The notes under the pieces are model-generated. The model was not told the DNA's origin, did no database searches, and worked only from the letters and a program-made list of their open reading frames with translations. A stretch of DNA of 61,553 nt from Singulisphaera sp. GP187 (lineage in GTDB: Bacteria > Planctomycetota > Phycisphaerae > Phycisphaerales > SM1A02): contig CAMBMO010000013.1 in the NCBI GenBank assembly GCA_945868805.1, forward strand, positions 1 to 61,553. Reading direction: 5' to 3'. Position 1 is the first letter of the stretch. Each line of letters opens with the position of its first letter. A program made the position numbers and the translations under genes. This document shows, piece after piece, positions 34,415-43,161 of the stretch.

Positions 34415-37080
34415 GGTGCCGGCACTGGCGTTGCCTCGCTCTTTGGCTCACTTTTCGGCTCAGCACGAATCTTCCTCGCCCATCCCTCGGCTCGTTCTCG
34501 GGTTCTCGGATCAGGATCGCTCGTCGCCATTGCGTCAATTTGGGCCAATGCCTCGGTCGCCTTCATGTTTGCGAGTGCTTCACCAGCAGCAGCCTGCGCT
34601 CGCGATTCAGGGTCGTCGAGAAATCCCGCTAGAACCGTGACGACTTGCGCGCGACCGCTGGGATCCGTCGCACTGGGCGCGAGCTCGGCAAGTGCCTCGA
34701 TCGCGGATGGACGCATTCGTTCGACATGCCCAGGCATGGCGAGAACTGCGACCTGGTCTCTCAGCTCGACCAGTCCGAGTGCTCTGATCGCTTTCAGTGC
34801 GGCCGACCTGACCGATTCGTTTGGTGTCGAAACCGCCAGCATCTTTTTGAGTCCAGCGCAGATCGCTGCGTCCTTCACCAACAACGCGCGCTGGTCGGGG
34901 AAATCAACTGCGCCCAACCGAGCGAGACCCTCCGCCGCGGCGATTCGAGGTGCATAGCCCGAGTCTTGATCGAGTACCGACTGCAATCGTGCAAGCGCGT
35001 GCTCGAGAGGCGCCACGGCAATCGCTTCGGTCAGCGTCGCTCGCAGACGCGGATGACAGAATTGCGCCGCGACCGCCGCTGACTTCCCGAGCGTCGCAAC
35101 GACCAACTCGTCAAAGAGCGAGCGCGTGACTTCGCGCGCCTCTGGAGACCCCCACGCAGAGAGCGCCTCAATTGCCTCCACTCGCAGACTCATTCGAGCC
35201 GTTTGGTCCCGCGCAACACTCGCCAGTGCATCACGGACTTGCGGCAATTCGGTTTCGCGAAGTGCGAGAACTGCCTGTCTGCGCGTTGCGGCAGTTGGAC
35301 CGCTCCGCATCTGCTCGATCAACAGTGGCGTCGCGAGCGATACTTCAAGCACCTTCAGCACATCGAGCGTGGGATCGACAGCAATCATCGTCGGAGGTCC
35401 ATCAAGTTGCTCCTGTCGATTCACTTTGTCGGTTGCAATGGCGATGGAAATCGTCCGCTCTCCCGTTGCAGTACGAATGAGGACCGGCAAGTCGAATTTC
35501 ATCGGCGAGGCAGCTGGATTTCGCTGCTTCTGTTCGACATCGATGGTCAACAGTCGCGATCCAGCGTCATACGACGATGACACTTTGACGACCGGGCATC
35601 CGGAGCGAAAGCACCACTGGTTGAAGAATTCCTCGAGACTCCGACCGCTCGCCTCTTCGAGGCATTTTCGAAAATCATCCGTTTCGACTGTCTTTCCAGC
35701 AAATCTGTCGACATAGATCCCGACGCCACGAAAGAAGATCTCGTCGCCGAGGAGGCGTCTGAGCATGTGCAGGATCGACGCTCCCTTGGGGTATGGATTC
35801 GCCGCACGCCGAAATGTCTCGCCGGCTGACTTGTAGACACGTGAACACATCGCTTGCGCCGTCGTCGCAGATTCGCCTCGACCAAGTCCGGTGTCGTTCT
35901 CCGCGACTGCGGCGCTCCCAAGCATCGAGTCGTAGTAACCATCGGCGCCGTCACGTTCTTCCATCCAAAGGGCGGATCCATACGTCGCCCACCCCTCGTT
36001 CAACCAGAGATGCTCCCACGACTTGCATGTCATGAGGTCGCCAGTCCATTGATGGCAGAGTTCATGTGAAATCAGTCCGTCGATATCGCCTTCGAGCAAC
36101 GCCGTCGAATCGAGGACCGCTCCGGAATGCATCGTCGTCGCCGATGTGTTCTCCATGCCCCCCGCCCCAAAGTTTCGAACCACCAACTGGTCGTATCGAA
36201 CCCAGGGATAGGGTTCTCCGAAGACGCGCCCAAAGCATGCCATCATGCGATCCGTGTTTGCGTACGTCGCTCGCGCCAAATGGGCGTGGCTCGGTCGAGT
36301 CCAAACTGTCATCGGAACTCCGCTCAGAGATGAGGGCAATTCCGTCCGCTGGAAGTGCCCTGCCACGAGCGAGACGAGGTAGGGAACATGCGGTTTCTCC
36401 TGCAACCAATGCCAAATCTCCCTATTTCCTTCGGTTCGGTGCTCGACCAATCGACCATTGGAGCTTGCGGAAACCCCCGCTGGAAGATCGACAACGATCT
36501 CGGTGGAAAGTCGAATGTTGGGAAAATCGTGTACCGGAAACCAGAAGTGATTGGATTCGGGTTGCCCCTGCGTGTGGATCTCGGCCGCGACGCCTGGTTG
36601 TCCGTCGACTCCGGGAATAGCCGTGGAAAACGTCATTCCCTGTTCCGGGTCGCGAACCCGATAGTCGATCACGATCGTGAGTGGCGCCACACCAGGGGAT
36701 TCGGTCGCTGGATTGACGAGAATCGCGGGTCCGATCGGTTCACGCAGTCGAATCTGCAACTTGTTGCCTTCAAGCGACCATTCGAGGGGTGCGCCACCAC
36801 CCTTGCCCTCCCGAACCGACCTGATTTCGAGACCAGCCGCATCCAATTGAATCGATTCAACCCGCTGACCCGCTGGCGCGATCGTGTACGTCGCCCTTGC
36901 CTCGAACGCCGGATCGTTCATGTCGGGAACTCGAATGTCCAAACGGAGGTGCTTCCACTGCACTTGGGGATTCGGCGGGAAGTGTTCGGACTGCTCTTGC
37001 GCAGAAGCAACCAACAATGTTGCCATCGCTTGCGCGATCGAAAGAACGATCGCAAATTTCCAGGGTCTTTTCATGTGCAT
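34396..37080 (-). CDS. Exported M1-family aminopeptidase with HEAT repeats
   Basis: An 894-residue protein with a signal peptide (basic MHMKRPWK, core ending LLVASAQ). The N-terminal beta-domain precedes the exopeptidase motif GAGGMENTSA and the zinc site HELCHQW, with the third ligand Glu 18 residues on (LWLNEGWATYG). M1 peptidases cleave N-terminal residues. The last third (about 590-870) is a HEAT-type helical array (SLRVEAIEALSAWG, RSAALKAIRALG, AAAGEALANMKA). A tail with Ser-Glu-Pro-Lys repeats follows. It overlaps kdsB by 19 bases and diverges from pyrG with 36 bases between. Confidence 0.93.
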   Translation of the reverse strand: MHMKRPWKFAIVLSIAQAMATLLVASAQEQSEHFPPNPQVQWKHLRLDIRVPDMNDPAFEARATYTIAPAGQRVESIQLDAAGLEIRSVREGKGGGAPLEWSLEGNKLQIRLREPIGPAILVNPATESPGVAPLTIVIDYRVRDPEQGMTFSTAIPGVDGQPGVAAEIHTQGQPESNHFWFPVHDFPNIRLSTEIVVDLPAGVSASSNGRLVEHRTEGNREIWHWLQEKPHVPYLVSLVAGHFQRTELPSSLSGVPMTVWTRPSHAHLARATYANTDRMMACFGRVFGEPYPWVRYDQLVVRNFGAGGMENTSATTMHSGAVLDSTALLEGDIDGLISHELCHQWTGDLMTCKSWEHLWLNEGWATYGSALWMEERDGADGYYDSMLGSAAVAENDTGLGRGESATTAQAMCSRVYKSAGETFRRAANPYPKGASILHMLRRLLGDEIFFRGVGIYVDRFAGKTVETDDFRKCLEEASGRSLEEFFNQWCFRSGCPVVKVSSSYDAGSRLLTIDVEQKQRNPAASPMKFDLPVLIRTATGERTISIAIATDKVNRQEQLDGPPTMIAVDPTLDVLKVLEVSLATPLLIEQMRSGPTAATRRQAVLALRETELPQVRDALASVARDQTARMSLRVEAIEALSAWGSPEAREVTRSLFDELVVATLGKSAAVAAQFCHPRLRATLTEAIAVAPLEHALARLQSVLDQDSGYAPRIAAAEGLARLGAVDFPDQRALLVKDAAICAGLKKMLAVSTPNESVRSAALKAIRALGLVELRDQVAVLAMPGHVERMRPSAIEALAELAPSATDPSGRAQVVTVLAGFLDDPESRAQAAAGEALANMKATEALAQIDAMATSDPDPRTRERAEGWARKIRAEPKSEPKSEATPVPAPQPAAP

Positions 37081-37116
37081 CTTGTACCCGCATTGCGCTT
37101 GGGAGTAGCATCAGGC

Positions 37117-38964
37117 ATGCCCCAATCGGGTCCCGATCCAAATTCTGGCTTCCTTTCGCAGTTTTCCAATAGCGAAGAGTTGGGCGAGCACTTCTCGCCA
37201 GCACCGGCTGGATATGTCCGCGGACGCACAAGATTCGTCGTGGTCATCGGCACGGTGATGAGCGGACTTGGAAAGGGAATCTTCTCCAGCTCGCTCGCGA
37301 AGTTGCTGAAGGACAAGGGGCTTTCGGTTGCGCCGGTGAAGTTGGAGGGATACCTCAATATCGATTCCGGAACGCTGAACCCCTATCGACATGGCGAAGT
37401 GTTCGTGCTCGACGACGGTCTTGAGACCGATATGGATTTAGGAACTTACGAGCGAATTCTCGGACAGAATCTCTCGCGCAAGAATTTCATGACGGCGGGA
37501 CAGATCTACACCGAAATTCTCGAGTGCGAGCGTCGTGGCGGTTATCTCGGTCGCGATGTGCAGATGATTCCGCATGTGACCGGCGCGGTAAAGATGAAGA
37601 TTCGCGAGTTGGCGATGACTGGTCCCACGACCGGCCCGAAGGGCAAGCAGATCGATGTTGTCTTCGTCGAAGTTGGAGGCACCGCCGGCGACTACGAAAA
37701 CGGTTTCTATATTGAAGCGCTGCGCGAACTTGCATTCGAAGAGGGCGATGGCAGCACATGCTTCGTCGCGCTGACATACATCATCGAGCCCGCGATCCTC
37801 GGCGAACAGAAGTCGAAGGCGGCGCAACTTGGAATGAAACGACTGATGGAGGCGGGGATCCAGCCACACATCATCGCCTGCAGAGCGAAGAATCCAGTGA
37901 CCCCGAAGGTCGCTCAAAAAATCTCGATGTTTTCGAATGTCCCGATGAAGCGAGTCTTCTCGATGCACGATCGCGATTCGATCTATGTCATTCCTGACGC
38001 GATGCGATCCGAAGGACTCGACCGCGAAATCCTTTCGATCCTCGAGCTTCACGACCGGGTTGATACCGTGGCGGAAGACGCGGCACGGAAGGTGTGGTCT
38101 ACGTTCGCATCACGCCTCAGCGGACCACGAGACCATCAGGTCACACTCGGGATTTCGGGAAAGTACGCCGCACTGCGCGATGCCTATGCATCAATCGACA
38201 AGGCGGTCGAACACTGTGGCGTCGCACTTGGTGCCGAAGTCCAGATTCGCTGGCTTGACACGTCGGACGTCGACACAGCGGAGCACGCAGCAACGGCACT
38301 CGAAGGCGTCAACGCAATCATCGTTCCAGGCGGATTCGGAACGCGCGGCATCGAAGGCAAGATTCACTGTGTCGAACTCGCTCGGATTCAGCGCATTCCG
38401 TTCCTCGGCATCTGTCTCGGATTCCAGATGGCGGTCATCGAGTACGCGCGCAATGTGCTCGGATGGAAGGACGCGAACTCGACCGAATTCGACTCCAAGA
38501 CCAAGCATGCAGTGATCAGCGAGTTGCCCGATCAGAAGAAACTCGAAGGAATCATGGGCGGAACGATGAGGCTTGGTGCGCAAGATGTCGCAATCACCCC
38601 GAACTCGCTCGCATCGTTCCTCTTTGTCGGATCGAAATTGGTACGCGAGCGATTTCGCCATCGATATGAAGTCGATCCAGTGTTCATCGATCGGCTCGAA
38701 GAGGCAGGACTTGTTTTTAGCGGACGGCATCCGCAACATGCGATCATGCAAGTCCTCGAGTTGCCACTCACAAGCCACCCTTACTTCATCGGGGCTCAGT
38801 TCCATCCCGAATTGACGAGCAGACCGCTTGCTCCTCAGCCGGTCTTCATGGGACTAATCGCTGCGGCGATTGCGCAAAAGGAACCATCGTTCGCCCAAAC
38901 TCCCACGGGTCGTCGATGGGTTCGGTCCGCTTCGACCACTCCGACCGCGAATTCGCACTCGTAA
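37117..38964 (+). CDS. pyrG: CTP synthase
   Basis: A protein of about 615 residues, longer than the 545 of E. coli. The synthetase half has GTVMSGLGKGIFSSS instead of the usual GGVVSSLGKG, and KLEGYLNIDSGTLNPY where E. coli has KLDPYINVDPGTMSP. The Mg-binding aspartate in ETDMDLGTYERI and VEVGGTAGDYENG are kept. The amidotransferase half has GICLGFQ (Cys) and the FHPELTS His-Glu pair. It converts UTP to CTP with glutamine. I chose ATG 37117. The frame is open far upstream, but that part lies over the aminopeptidase. The N- and C-terminal extensions are unusual. Confidence 0.94.
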   Translation: MPQSGPDPNSGFLSQFSNSEELGEHFSPAPAGYVRGRTRFVVVIGTVMSGLGKGIFSSSLAKLLKDKGLSVAPVKLEGYLNIDSGTLNPYRHGEVFVLDDGLETDMDLGTYERILGQNLSRKNFMTAGQIYTEILECERRGGYLGRDVQMIPHVTGAVKMKIRELAMTGPTTGPKGKQIDVVFVEVGGTAGDYENGFYIEALRELAFEEGDGSTCFVALTYIIEPAILGEQKSKAAQLGMKRLMEAGIQPHIIACRAKNPVTPKVAQKISMFSNVPMKRVFSMHDRDSIYVIPDAMRSEGLDREILSILELHDRVDTVAEDAARKVWSTFASRLSGPRDHQVTLGISGKYAALRDAYASIDKAVEHCGVALGAEVQIRWLDTSDVDTAEHAATALEGVNAIIVPGGFGTRGIEGKIHCVELARIQRIPFLGICLGFQMAVIEYARNVLGWKDANSTEFDSKTKHAVISELPDQKKLEGIMGGTMRLGAQDVAITPNSLASFLFVGSKLVRERFRHRYEVDPVFIDRLEEAGLVFSGRHPQHAIMQVLELPLTSHPYFIGAQFHPELTSRPLAPQPVFMGLIAAAIAQKEPSFAQTPTGRRWVRSASTTPTANSHS

Positions 38965-39008
38965 GCTTGCTGTTTCGTCCCTCGCAACAGCCATTGGCGG
39001 GACTCCGA

Positions 39009-39014
39009 TATACT
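39009..39014 (+). promoter_or_regulatory. Candidate -10 box of tRNA-Met
   Basis: TATACT, ending 11 bases ahead of the tRNA. The matching -35 is weak. Confidence 0.45.
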
Positions 39015-39025
39015 GCGCGATCCTC

Positions 39026-39099
39026 GGCGATGTAGCTCAGCTGGTTAGAGCGGAGAATTCATAATTCTTAGGTCGGCGGTTCGAGTCCGCCCATCGCCA
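39026..39099 (+). tRNA. tRNA-Met(CAT)
   Basis: A 74-base cloverleaf: acceptor GGCGATG/CATCGCC (fully paired), D arm GCTC/GAGC, anticodon stem GAGAA/TTCTT with loop TTCATAA (anticodon CAT), T arm GGCGG/CCGCC with loop TTCGAGT, and discriminator A. Paired base 1 and the anticodon stem without three G:C pairs argue against an initiator, so this is probably elongator Met. An Ile tRNA with modified CAT cannot be excluded. CCA is not encoded. Confidence 0.9.
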
Positions 39100-39186
39100 C
39101 TCGTTTTTCCCGACGTTTGCGGGGTGTGAGACCAAGTCGGTGTTCCCTTGCAGGGTGTCGAGGGTGTGCCCCGCTGTTTCCAACAA

Positions 39187-39260
39187 CGCCCGATGACGGG
39201 CTCGAACCGTCGACCTCCGATTTAGGAAACCGGTGCTCTATCCAACTGAGCTAATCGGGC
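39187..39260 (-). tRNA. tRNA-Arg(CCT)
   Basis: A 74-base cloverleaf on the minus strand: acceptor GCCCGAT/ATCGGGC, D arm GCTC/GAGC, anticodon stem CCGGT/ATCGG with loop TTCCTAA (anticodon CCT, reading AGG), T arm GACGG/CCGTC with loop TTCGAGC, and discriminator G. It converges with tRNA-Met. The 87 bases between the two hold no gene that I can support. Confidence 0.92.
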
Positions 39261-39322
39261 TCGTGAACGAAAGCGGAATCCGACCCCAAAGTGACTTCGA
39301 GCGATCGACCAACACTCTTCAA

Positions 39323-39466
39323 TCAGCGTGGTTCTTCATAATCTGGGTAACGCCCACCCGCAGCACGATCGACTTTCGCCTGAACGAAGTAGAAGACGCA
39401 CCAGCCAGAGAGAAAGATGATCCAAAGGGCATTCGAGAGCAGGACGAGTTCCATGCGAGTGATCAT
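39323..39466 (-). CDS. Small single-helix membrane protein
   Basis: A 47-residue protein with one hydrophobic helix (LVLLSNALWIIFLSGW) and a charged, Tyr-containing tail (GGRYPDYEEP). ATG 39466 has GGAG nine bases ahead. The frame is open upstream to 39544, but the part before the ATG is basic and non-helical. It diverges from trmL across 65 bases. The length and clear membrane helix favour a real gene. The function is unknown. Confidence 0.5.
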   Translation of the reverse strand: MITRMELVLLSNALWIIFLSGWCVFYFVQAKVDRAAGGRYPDYEEPR

Positions 39467-39531
39467 AGTGACTTTCTCCGTGAACCCCTTTTCGCACCTG
39501 CGCCTCGTGCGTCTAGCCTGAACCACGGCGA

Positions 39532-40047
39532 ATGGACGATCCACTCTTCAACATCGTGCTCTGGCAACCGCAGATTCCCCAGAACACTGGCAACATCGGT
39601 CGCACTGCGATGGCAACCCACTGTCGACTGCATGTCATTCACCCGATCGCGTTTGACATGTCGGAAAAGGCGTGCCGTCGCGCCGGGCTGGACTATTGGG
39701 AGCATGTCGACTGCCGAGAGCACAAGTCGTGGGATTCGTATCTTCAGAGCGAGAAACCAACGAGACTCTGGCTCTTTACGACCAAGAGCGATCGCCCTCA
39801 CTGGGGAGCGCGGTTCGAACAGGGGGATCACCTGCTTTTCGGTCAAGAACAGGGCGGGATTTCGAAGGAGATTCACGAGTGGGTTGCGACGACATTCGGG
39901 ATCGAACACCGGATCTCATTTCCGATGGTTGCGAAGGAAAGTGCGCGCAGTTTGAACCTCGCCACAGCAGTCGCGTGCGGGGTTTATGAGGGGCTAAGGC
40001 AGGTCTCGCTGGCAACTGGACGCATGCCCCCTGCGTATGATCAATGA
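39532..40047 (+). CDS. trmL: TrmL tRNA (cytidine/uridine-34-2'-O)-methyltransferase
   Basis: A compact SPOUT methyltransferase of 171 residues. It starts with FNIVLWQPQIPQNTGNIGRT, the family hallmark. LLFGQEQGGIS and FPMVAKESARSLNLATAVA form the trefoil-knot cofactor site. It methylates the wobble base of tRNA-Leu species. The start is ATG 39532. The gene is closely followed by a pseudopilin gene. Confidence 0.94.
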   Translation: MDDPLFNIVLWQPQIPQNTGNIGRTAMATHCRLHVIHPIAFDMSEKACRRAGLDYWEHVDCREHKSWDSYLQSEKPTRLWLFTTKSDRPHWGARFEQGDHLLFGQEQGGISKEIHEWVATTFGIEHRISFPMVAKESARSLNLATAVACGVYEGLRQVSLATGRMPPAYDQ

Positions 40048-40057
40048 CAACCCACGC

Positions 40058-41062
40058 ATGAAAAACAAGCCAACTCGAACATCGAACACAACCCGCTTCG
40101 TCGCCAACCGGCGCGGATTCACATTGGTCGAACTTCTCGTCGCGATCGGGATCATCATGGTTCTGATCGGAATCCTGTTGCCGGCACTCGGCAAAGTCGC
40201 CGCAAAGGCGAAGGCGACCGCGACAACCGCCACGATGAACGAATTCGGGAAGGCGTGTGATGTCTTCTACACACAGTTTGGCTACTACCCCGGAATCGTC
40301 CCCGAAACTTATCTTGCGAGCACTCCGAATTCACCGTTGAGCGGGACTGAGAATGCGCTCCTCCACTTGATGGGTGGCGCAATTCGAGATGACGATCCAA
40401 ATTATGCAGCCGATAGTGGATCACCACTCACCTTTCTGGGTCCGACTGGAAGTATTCCTGTCAGCATCTCGATCAAAGTGAGCCCGATCAATATTGGCCG
40501 AGGACCTCGCGTCGAAGGCAAGCAGTACGACCCATTCTTCACTCCCAAGGATTCGCAGTTGAAGGTCGCGCTAGGTCAAATCGGCCAGACCATCGCATTG
40601 CCAGACTTGCTCGACGGATGGGGGCAACCGATTGGCTATGTGCGCGCGGCGCGACCGAGTGGAATGCTCACACGTGCGCTCACGAGTGACAATCCGCAGT
40701 TCTACATCGAGCCACTTCTGCCTTATTTCAATTCGACCGCGCTCGGCGAATTCGCCCTTGACCAGACGGCGAATTCGGTCTTCTCTTCCGGGACTCTCGC
40801 GCAGAAGAACGATTACTTCGCTCAGCTCATCCGACATCCTGCGATGGGGTCATTTGCCACGATCACGGACGCGCGTGCCGGAACCGCACGCGGAAAGTTT
40901 TTCCTCTTCTCTCCTGGATCGGACGGAATCTTCTTCGCGAAAACTGGCGATGGACCGCTTCAGCCTGGAACACTCGTCCTGCCAATTGCGGGCGGATCTG
41001 CTGCACTCAAGCCCGATGTCGTCACGACCTACAACGACATTGTTGTTTCTGGCGGAGGCTAA
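40058..41062 (+). CDS. Type II secretion / type IV pilus-like pseudopilin
   Basis: A protein of about 334 residues with a 20-residue basic leader and the prepilin cleavage site R-R-G-F-T-L-V-E-L-L, followed by the hydrophobic helix (LVAIGIIMVLIGILLPALG). The globular part is large (about 290 residues) and rich in Gly and Pro. An alternative start at ATG 40037 overlaps trmL by 11 bases. Planctomycetes carry many such prepilin-like proteins, and the target machinery cannot be told from this sequence. No peptidase or assembly gene is nearby. Confidence 0.83.
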   Translation: MKNKPTRTSNTTRFVANRRGFTLVELLVAIGIIMVLIGILLPALGKVAAKAKATATTATMNEFGKACDVFYTQFGYYPGIVPETYLASTPNSPLSGTENALLHLMGGAIRDDDPNYAADSGSPLTFLGPTGSIPVSISIKVSPINIGRGPRVEGKQYDPFFTPKDSQLKVALGQIGQTIALPDLLDGWGQPIGYVRAARPSGMLTRALTSDNPQFYIEPLLPYFNSTALGEFALDQTANSVFSSGTLAQKNDYFAQLIRHPAMGSFATITDARAGTARGKFFLFSPGSDGIFFAKTGDGPLQPGTLVLPIAGGSAALKPDVVTTYNDIVVSGGG

Positions 41063-41098
41063 AAAAAAGCGCCCGCGCTTGTCATTGCGTGCGGGCAC
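41063..41098 (-). terminator. Intrinsic terminator of the Spy-like gene
   Basis: An imperfect hairpin (GCCCGC arm, GCGGGC arm, short loop) is followed on the minus strand by eight U residues (A8 next to base 41063). It sits 60 bases after the Spy-like stop and directly at the pseudopilin stop on the other strand. Confidence 0.72.
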
Positions 41099-41126
41099 TG
41101 TTTGAATCTAGGTCAACGAGTCTGGC

Positions 41127-41168
41127 AGCTTCAGTCCGAAAGCTTCAGTCCGAAAGCTTCAGTCCGGA
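41127..41168. repeat. Fourteen-base tandem repeat covering the stop codon of the Spy-like gene
   Basis: Three copies of AGCTTCAGTCCGAA (third copy with one change). The stop codon of the minus-strand gene (41159-41161) lies inside the third copy. Confidence 0.9.
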
Positions 41169-41983
41169 AACTTATAGTCGCGCTTCGGGGGATCTTGTGG
41201 TGGTGGCGCCTTCTGGCCGTCCGGACCATCCTTGCCACCATTTGGACCCTTACCTGGGCCACCTTTCATCTTGCCACTTCGCTTCTCCATGTCCTTGCGC
41301 ATCTGGGCCATGTTCGCCTTGAGAGTCGTCACCTGATCAGGGGTCAGAATCGCCACGAGTTGGTCGCGAGTCTCTTCCATGTTTGGCATCGACGCCTTCA
41401 GTTTCTGCATTTCTTCGAGCGCAGCCTTTTTCGCAACCATGTCTCCGTTGCCAGCGCCGTTGCCAGCGCCGTTGCCAGCGCCGTTGCCAGCGCCTTCACC
41501 GCTATAGAGCTGCCTGTACTCGCGCAACTTTTCGCCGTTGACATCCATCCAAGCCTTCATTCGAACTTCGAATGCGCCACGAATCTCCTCGATCTTGGTT
41601 CGTTGGTCATCGGAAAGCTCAGAGTGCAGCGAGTGCAGGGCATCCATGAAGAGTCGCCCATCCGCCATAAGTCGATCCCTCATCGGACCGCCCTTCCCTT
41701 TTCCATCACCTGGACCAAAGGTTCCATTTCCGCCAGTCGCGTCGGGCGGGACTTTCGGACCTGAGAGCATGCCTCCATCGTCGGTTTTCGAATCCCCATC
41801 TCGCGGAGGCTGCTTCGCCTTGGGAGTCGCTGGCGGCGGAGCCTCTTGCGCGCCCTTGGATGCCCCAGCAGGAGCGGTCATTGGATCGTCATCGAACGAA
41901 CAGAAAGCTGGGGTTGGGCTCCCGGCGAGCGCAACCGCAGTTGCAAGTGCAAACATAGAACTGAAGAGTGAGAGATGTGTCAT
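41159..41983 (-). CDS. Exported Spy/CpxP-like LTxxQ protein
   Basis: A protein of about 274 residues with a signal peptide (core ALATAVALAGS) and an AAAGGAC-type ribosome-binding site before ATG 41983. Its middle is very rich in Gly, Pro and Asp. Helical segments with LTxxQ-like signatures follow (SDDQRTKIEEIR and ILTPDQVTTLKANM), as in periplasmic Spy/CpxP chaperones. A Gly-Ala-Gly-Asn run splits them. It diverges from mrp across 71 bases and is followed by its own terminator. Role: probable periplasmic stress chaperone or metal-linked protein. The family match is weak but plausible. Confidence 0.72.
   Translation of the reverse strand: MTHLSLFSSMFALATAVALAGSPTPAFCSFDDDPMTAPAGASKGAQEAPPPATPKAKQPPRDGDSKTDDGGMLSGPKVPPDATGGNGTFGPGDGKGKGGPMRDRLMADGRLFMDALHSLHSELSDDQRTKIEEIRGAFEVRMKAWMDVNGEKLREYRQLYSGEGAGNGAGNGAGNGAGNGDMVAKKAALEEMQKLKASMPNMEETRDQLVAILTPDQVTTLKANMAQMRKDMEKRSGKMKGGPGKGPNGGKDGPDGQKAPPPQDPPKRDYKFPD
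41447..41494. repeat. Twelve-base tandem repeat inside the Spy-like gene
   Basis: Four exact copies of GTTGCCAGCGCC, read on the minus strand as Gly-Ala-Gly-Asn. A multiple of three, so copy changes keep the frame. Confidence 0.9.
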
Positions 41984-42054
41984 AAAGTGTCCTTTCGGCA
42001 AGTGTTGCCATCGAAGGCGAGAATTGGGACAGGGTACCCTAGTATTTTCTACCA

Positions 42055-43161
42055 ATGGCAGAGCTCCACCTTACCTCGTCCGATATCCGCGATGCGCTTC
42101 GTACTGTCAAGGATCCAGATCTCGGCAAGGATTTGGTCACGCTCAATATGGTCAAAGATGTGCGGATTGTTGGATCGGCAGTGACGGTCGGCATCGAGCT
42201 CACGACGCCTGCGTGCCCAATGAAGGATGTCATCCGAAAGGACATCGAGCGAGCCATTGCCGAGCAAGCGAAACGTGTCGGCGCAAGCGCTCCGAAAATC
42301 ACGGTCGAGTTCACGGCTCAGGTTCGGGTCGCAGCAACGAAGTCTGCAAGCAATCCGCTTCCGCAAGTCAAGCATGTCATCGCCGTCGGCGCAGGCAAGG
42401 GCGGAGTCGGCAAGAGCACTGTCAGCGTAAATCTCGCGGTCGGACTCGCTCGAATGGGGGCTCGAGTCGGATTGCTTGACGGCGACATTTACGGACCGAG
42501 CGCGCCGACAATGCTGGGACTCGACGAACTGACAGGCGCGATCCGCAATGAGATGCTCATCCCATTTGAGGTGCACGGCATTCGCGCGATCACGATTGGA
42601 AAGTTGGTCGACCCCGACAAAGCACTCATCTGGCGAGGACCGATGGCGCACGGAGCTTTCAAGCAACTTGCGCTCCAAACCGAGTGGGGTGAACTCGACT
42701 ATCTGATCGTCGACCTGCCTCCTGGAACTGGCGATGTTCCGCTCACACTCGCTCAACTCCTGCCACTCTCAGGGGCGGTCGTCGTCTGCACTCCTCAACG
42801 AGTTGCGCAGGACGACGCGCGACGCGCGGTGCGGATGTTTCAACAACTCGGAGTCCATGTACTCGGTGTCGTCGAAAACATGTCCTATTTCGTTGGCGAT
42901 GATGGAAAGACATACGACATCTTTGGTCGCGGCGGCGCGGAAATCATGGCACGAACAATGAACCTGCCGTACTTGGGTGCAATTCCGATCCACATGGATC
43001 TGCGACGCAATAGCGACGAAGGAACACCGCTGAAGAATTGGCAGGGCAATCCAACGCTCGCGAGCGAACTTGATGGTGTCTGCTCGCGCGTGGCGAGCCA
43101 GATCTCGATCGCGACAATTCAGGGTGGTTTGATTCAGCCAACGCTCTCGGTCACTGGCTGA
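42055..43161 (+). CDS. mrp: Mrp/ApbC-type P-loop iron-sulfur carrier family protein
   Basis: This 368-residue protein has an N-terminal MIP18/DUF59 domain (KDPDLGKDLVTLNMV, TTPACPMKD), then a MinD-like ATPase with deviant Walker A GKGGVGKST at about residue 117, DGDIYGPSAPTM, and IVDLPPGTGDVPLT. It should carry Fe-S clusters to target proteins. The C-terminal Cys pair that normally follows ENMSYF is missing: here the sequence is ENMSYFVGDDGKTYDIFG. It starts at ATG 42055 and diverges from the Spy-like gene. Its last 11 bases overlap the next, convergent gene. Confidence 0.9.
   Translation: MAELHLTSSDIRDALRTVKDPDLGKDLVTLNMVKDVRIVGSAVTVGIELTTPACPMKDVIRKDIERAIAEQAKRVGASAPKITVEFTAQVRVAATKSASNPLPQVKHVIAVGAGKGGVGKSTVSVNLAVGLARMGARVGLLDGDIYGPSAPTMLGLDELTGAIRNEMLIPFEVHGIRAITIGKLVDPDKALIWRGPMAHGAFKQLALQTEWGELDYLIVDLPPGTGDVPLTLAQLLPLSGAVVVCTPQRVAQDDARRAVRMFQQLGVHVLGVVENMSYFVGDDGKTYDIFGRGGAEIMARTMNLPYLGAIPIHMDLRRNSDEGTPLKNWQGNPTLASELDGVCSRVASQISIATIQGGLIQPTLSVTG

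Noticed and set aside
36355-37116. Upstream extension of pyrG by about 250 residues
   Set aside because: Antisense to the aminopeptidase and without CTP-synthase homology; ATG 37117 fits.
39100-39186. Small RNA between the two convergent tRNAs
   Set aside because: No stable conserved fold or promoter that I can support.
41127-41168. CRISPR-like short repeats
   Set aside because: Units are 14 bases with no spacers; simple tandem repeat. No CRISPR array or cas gene in the window.
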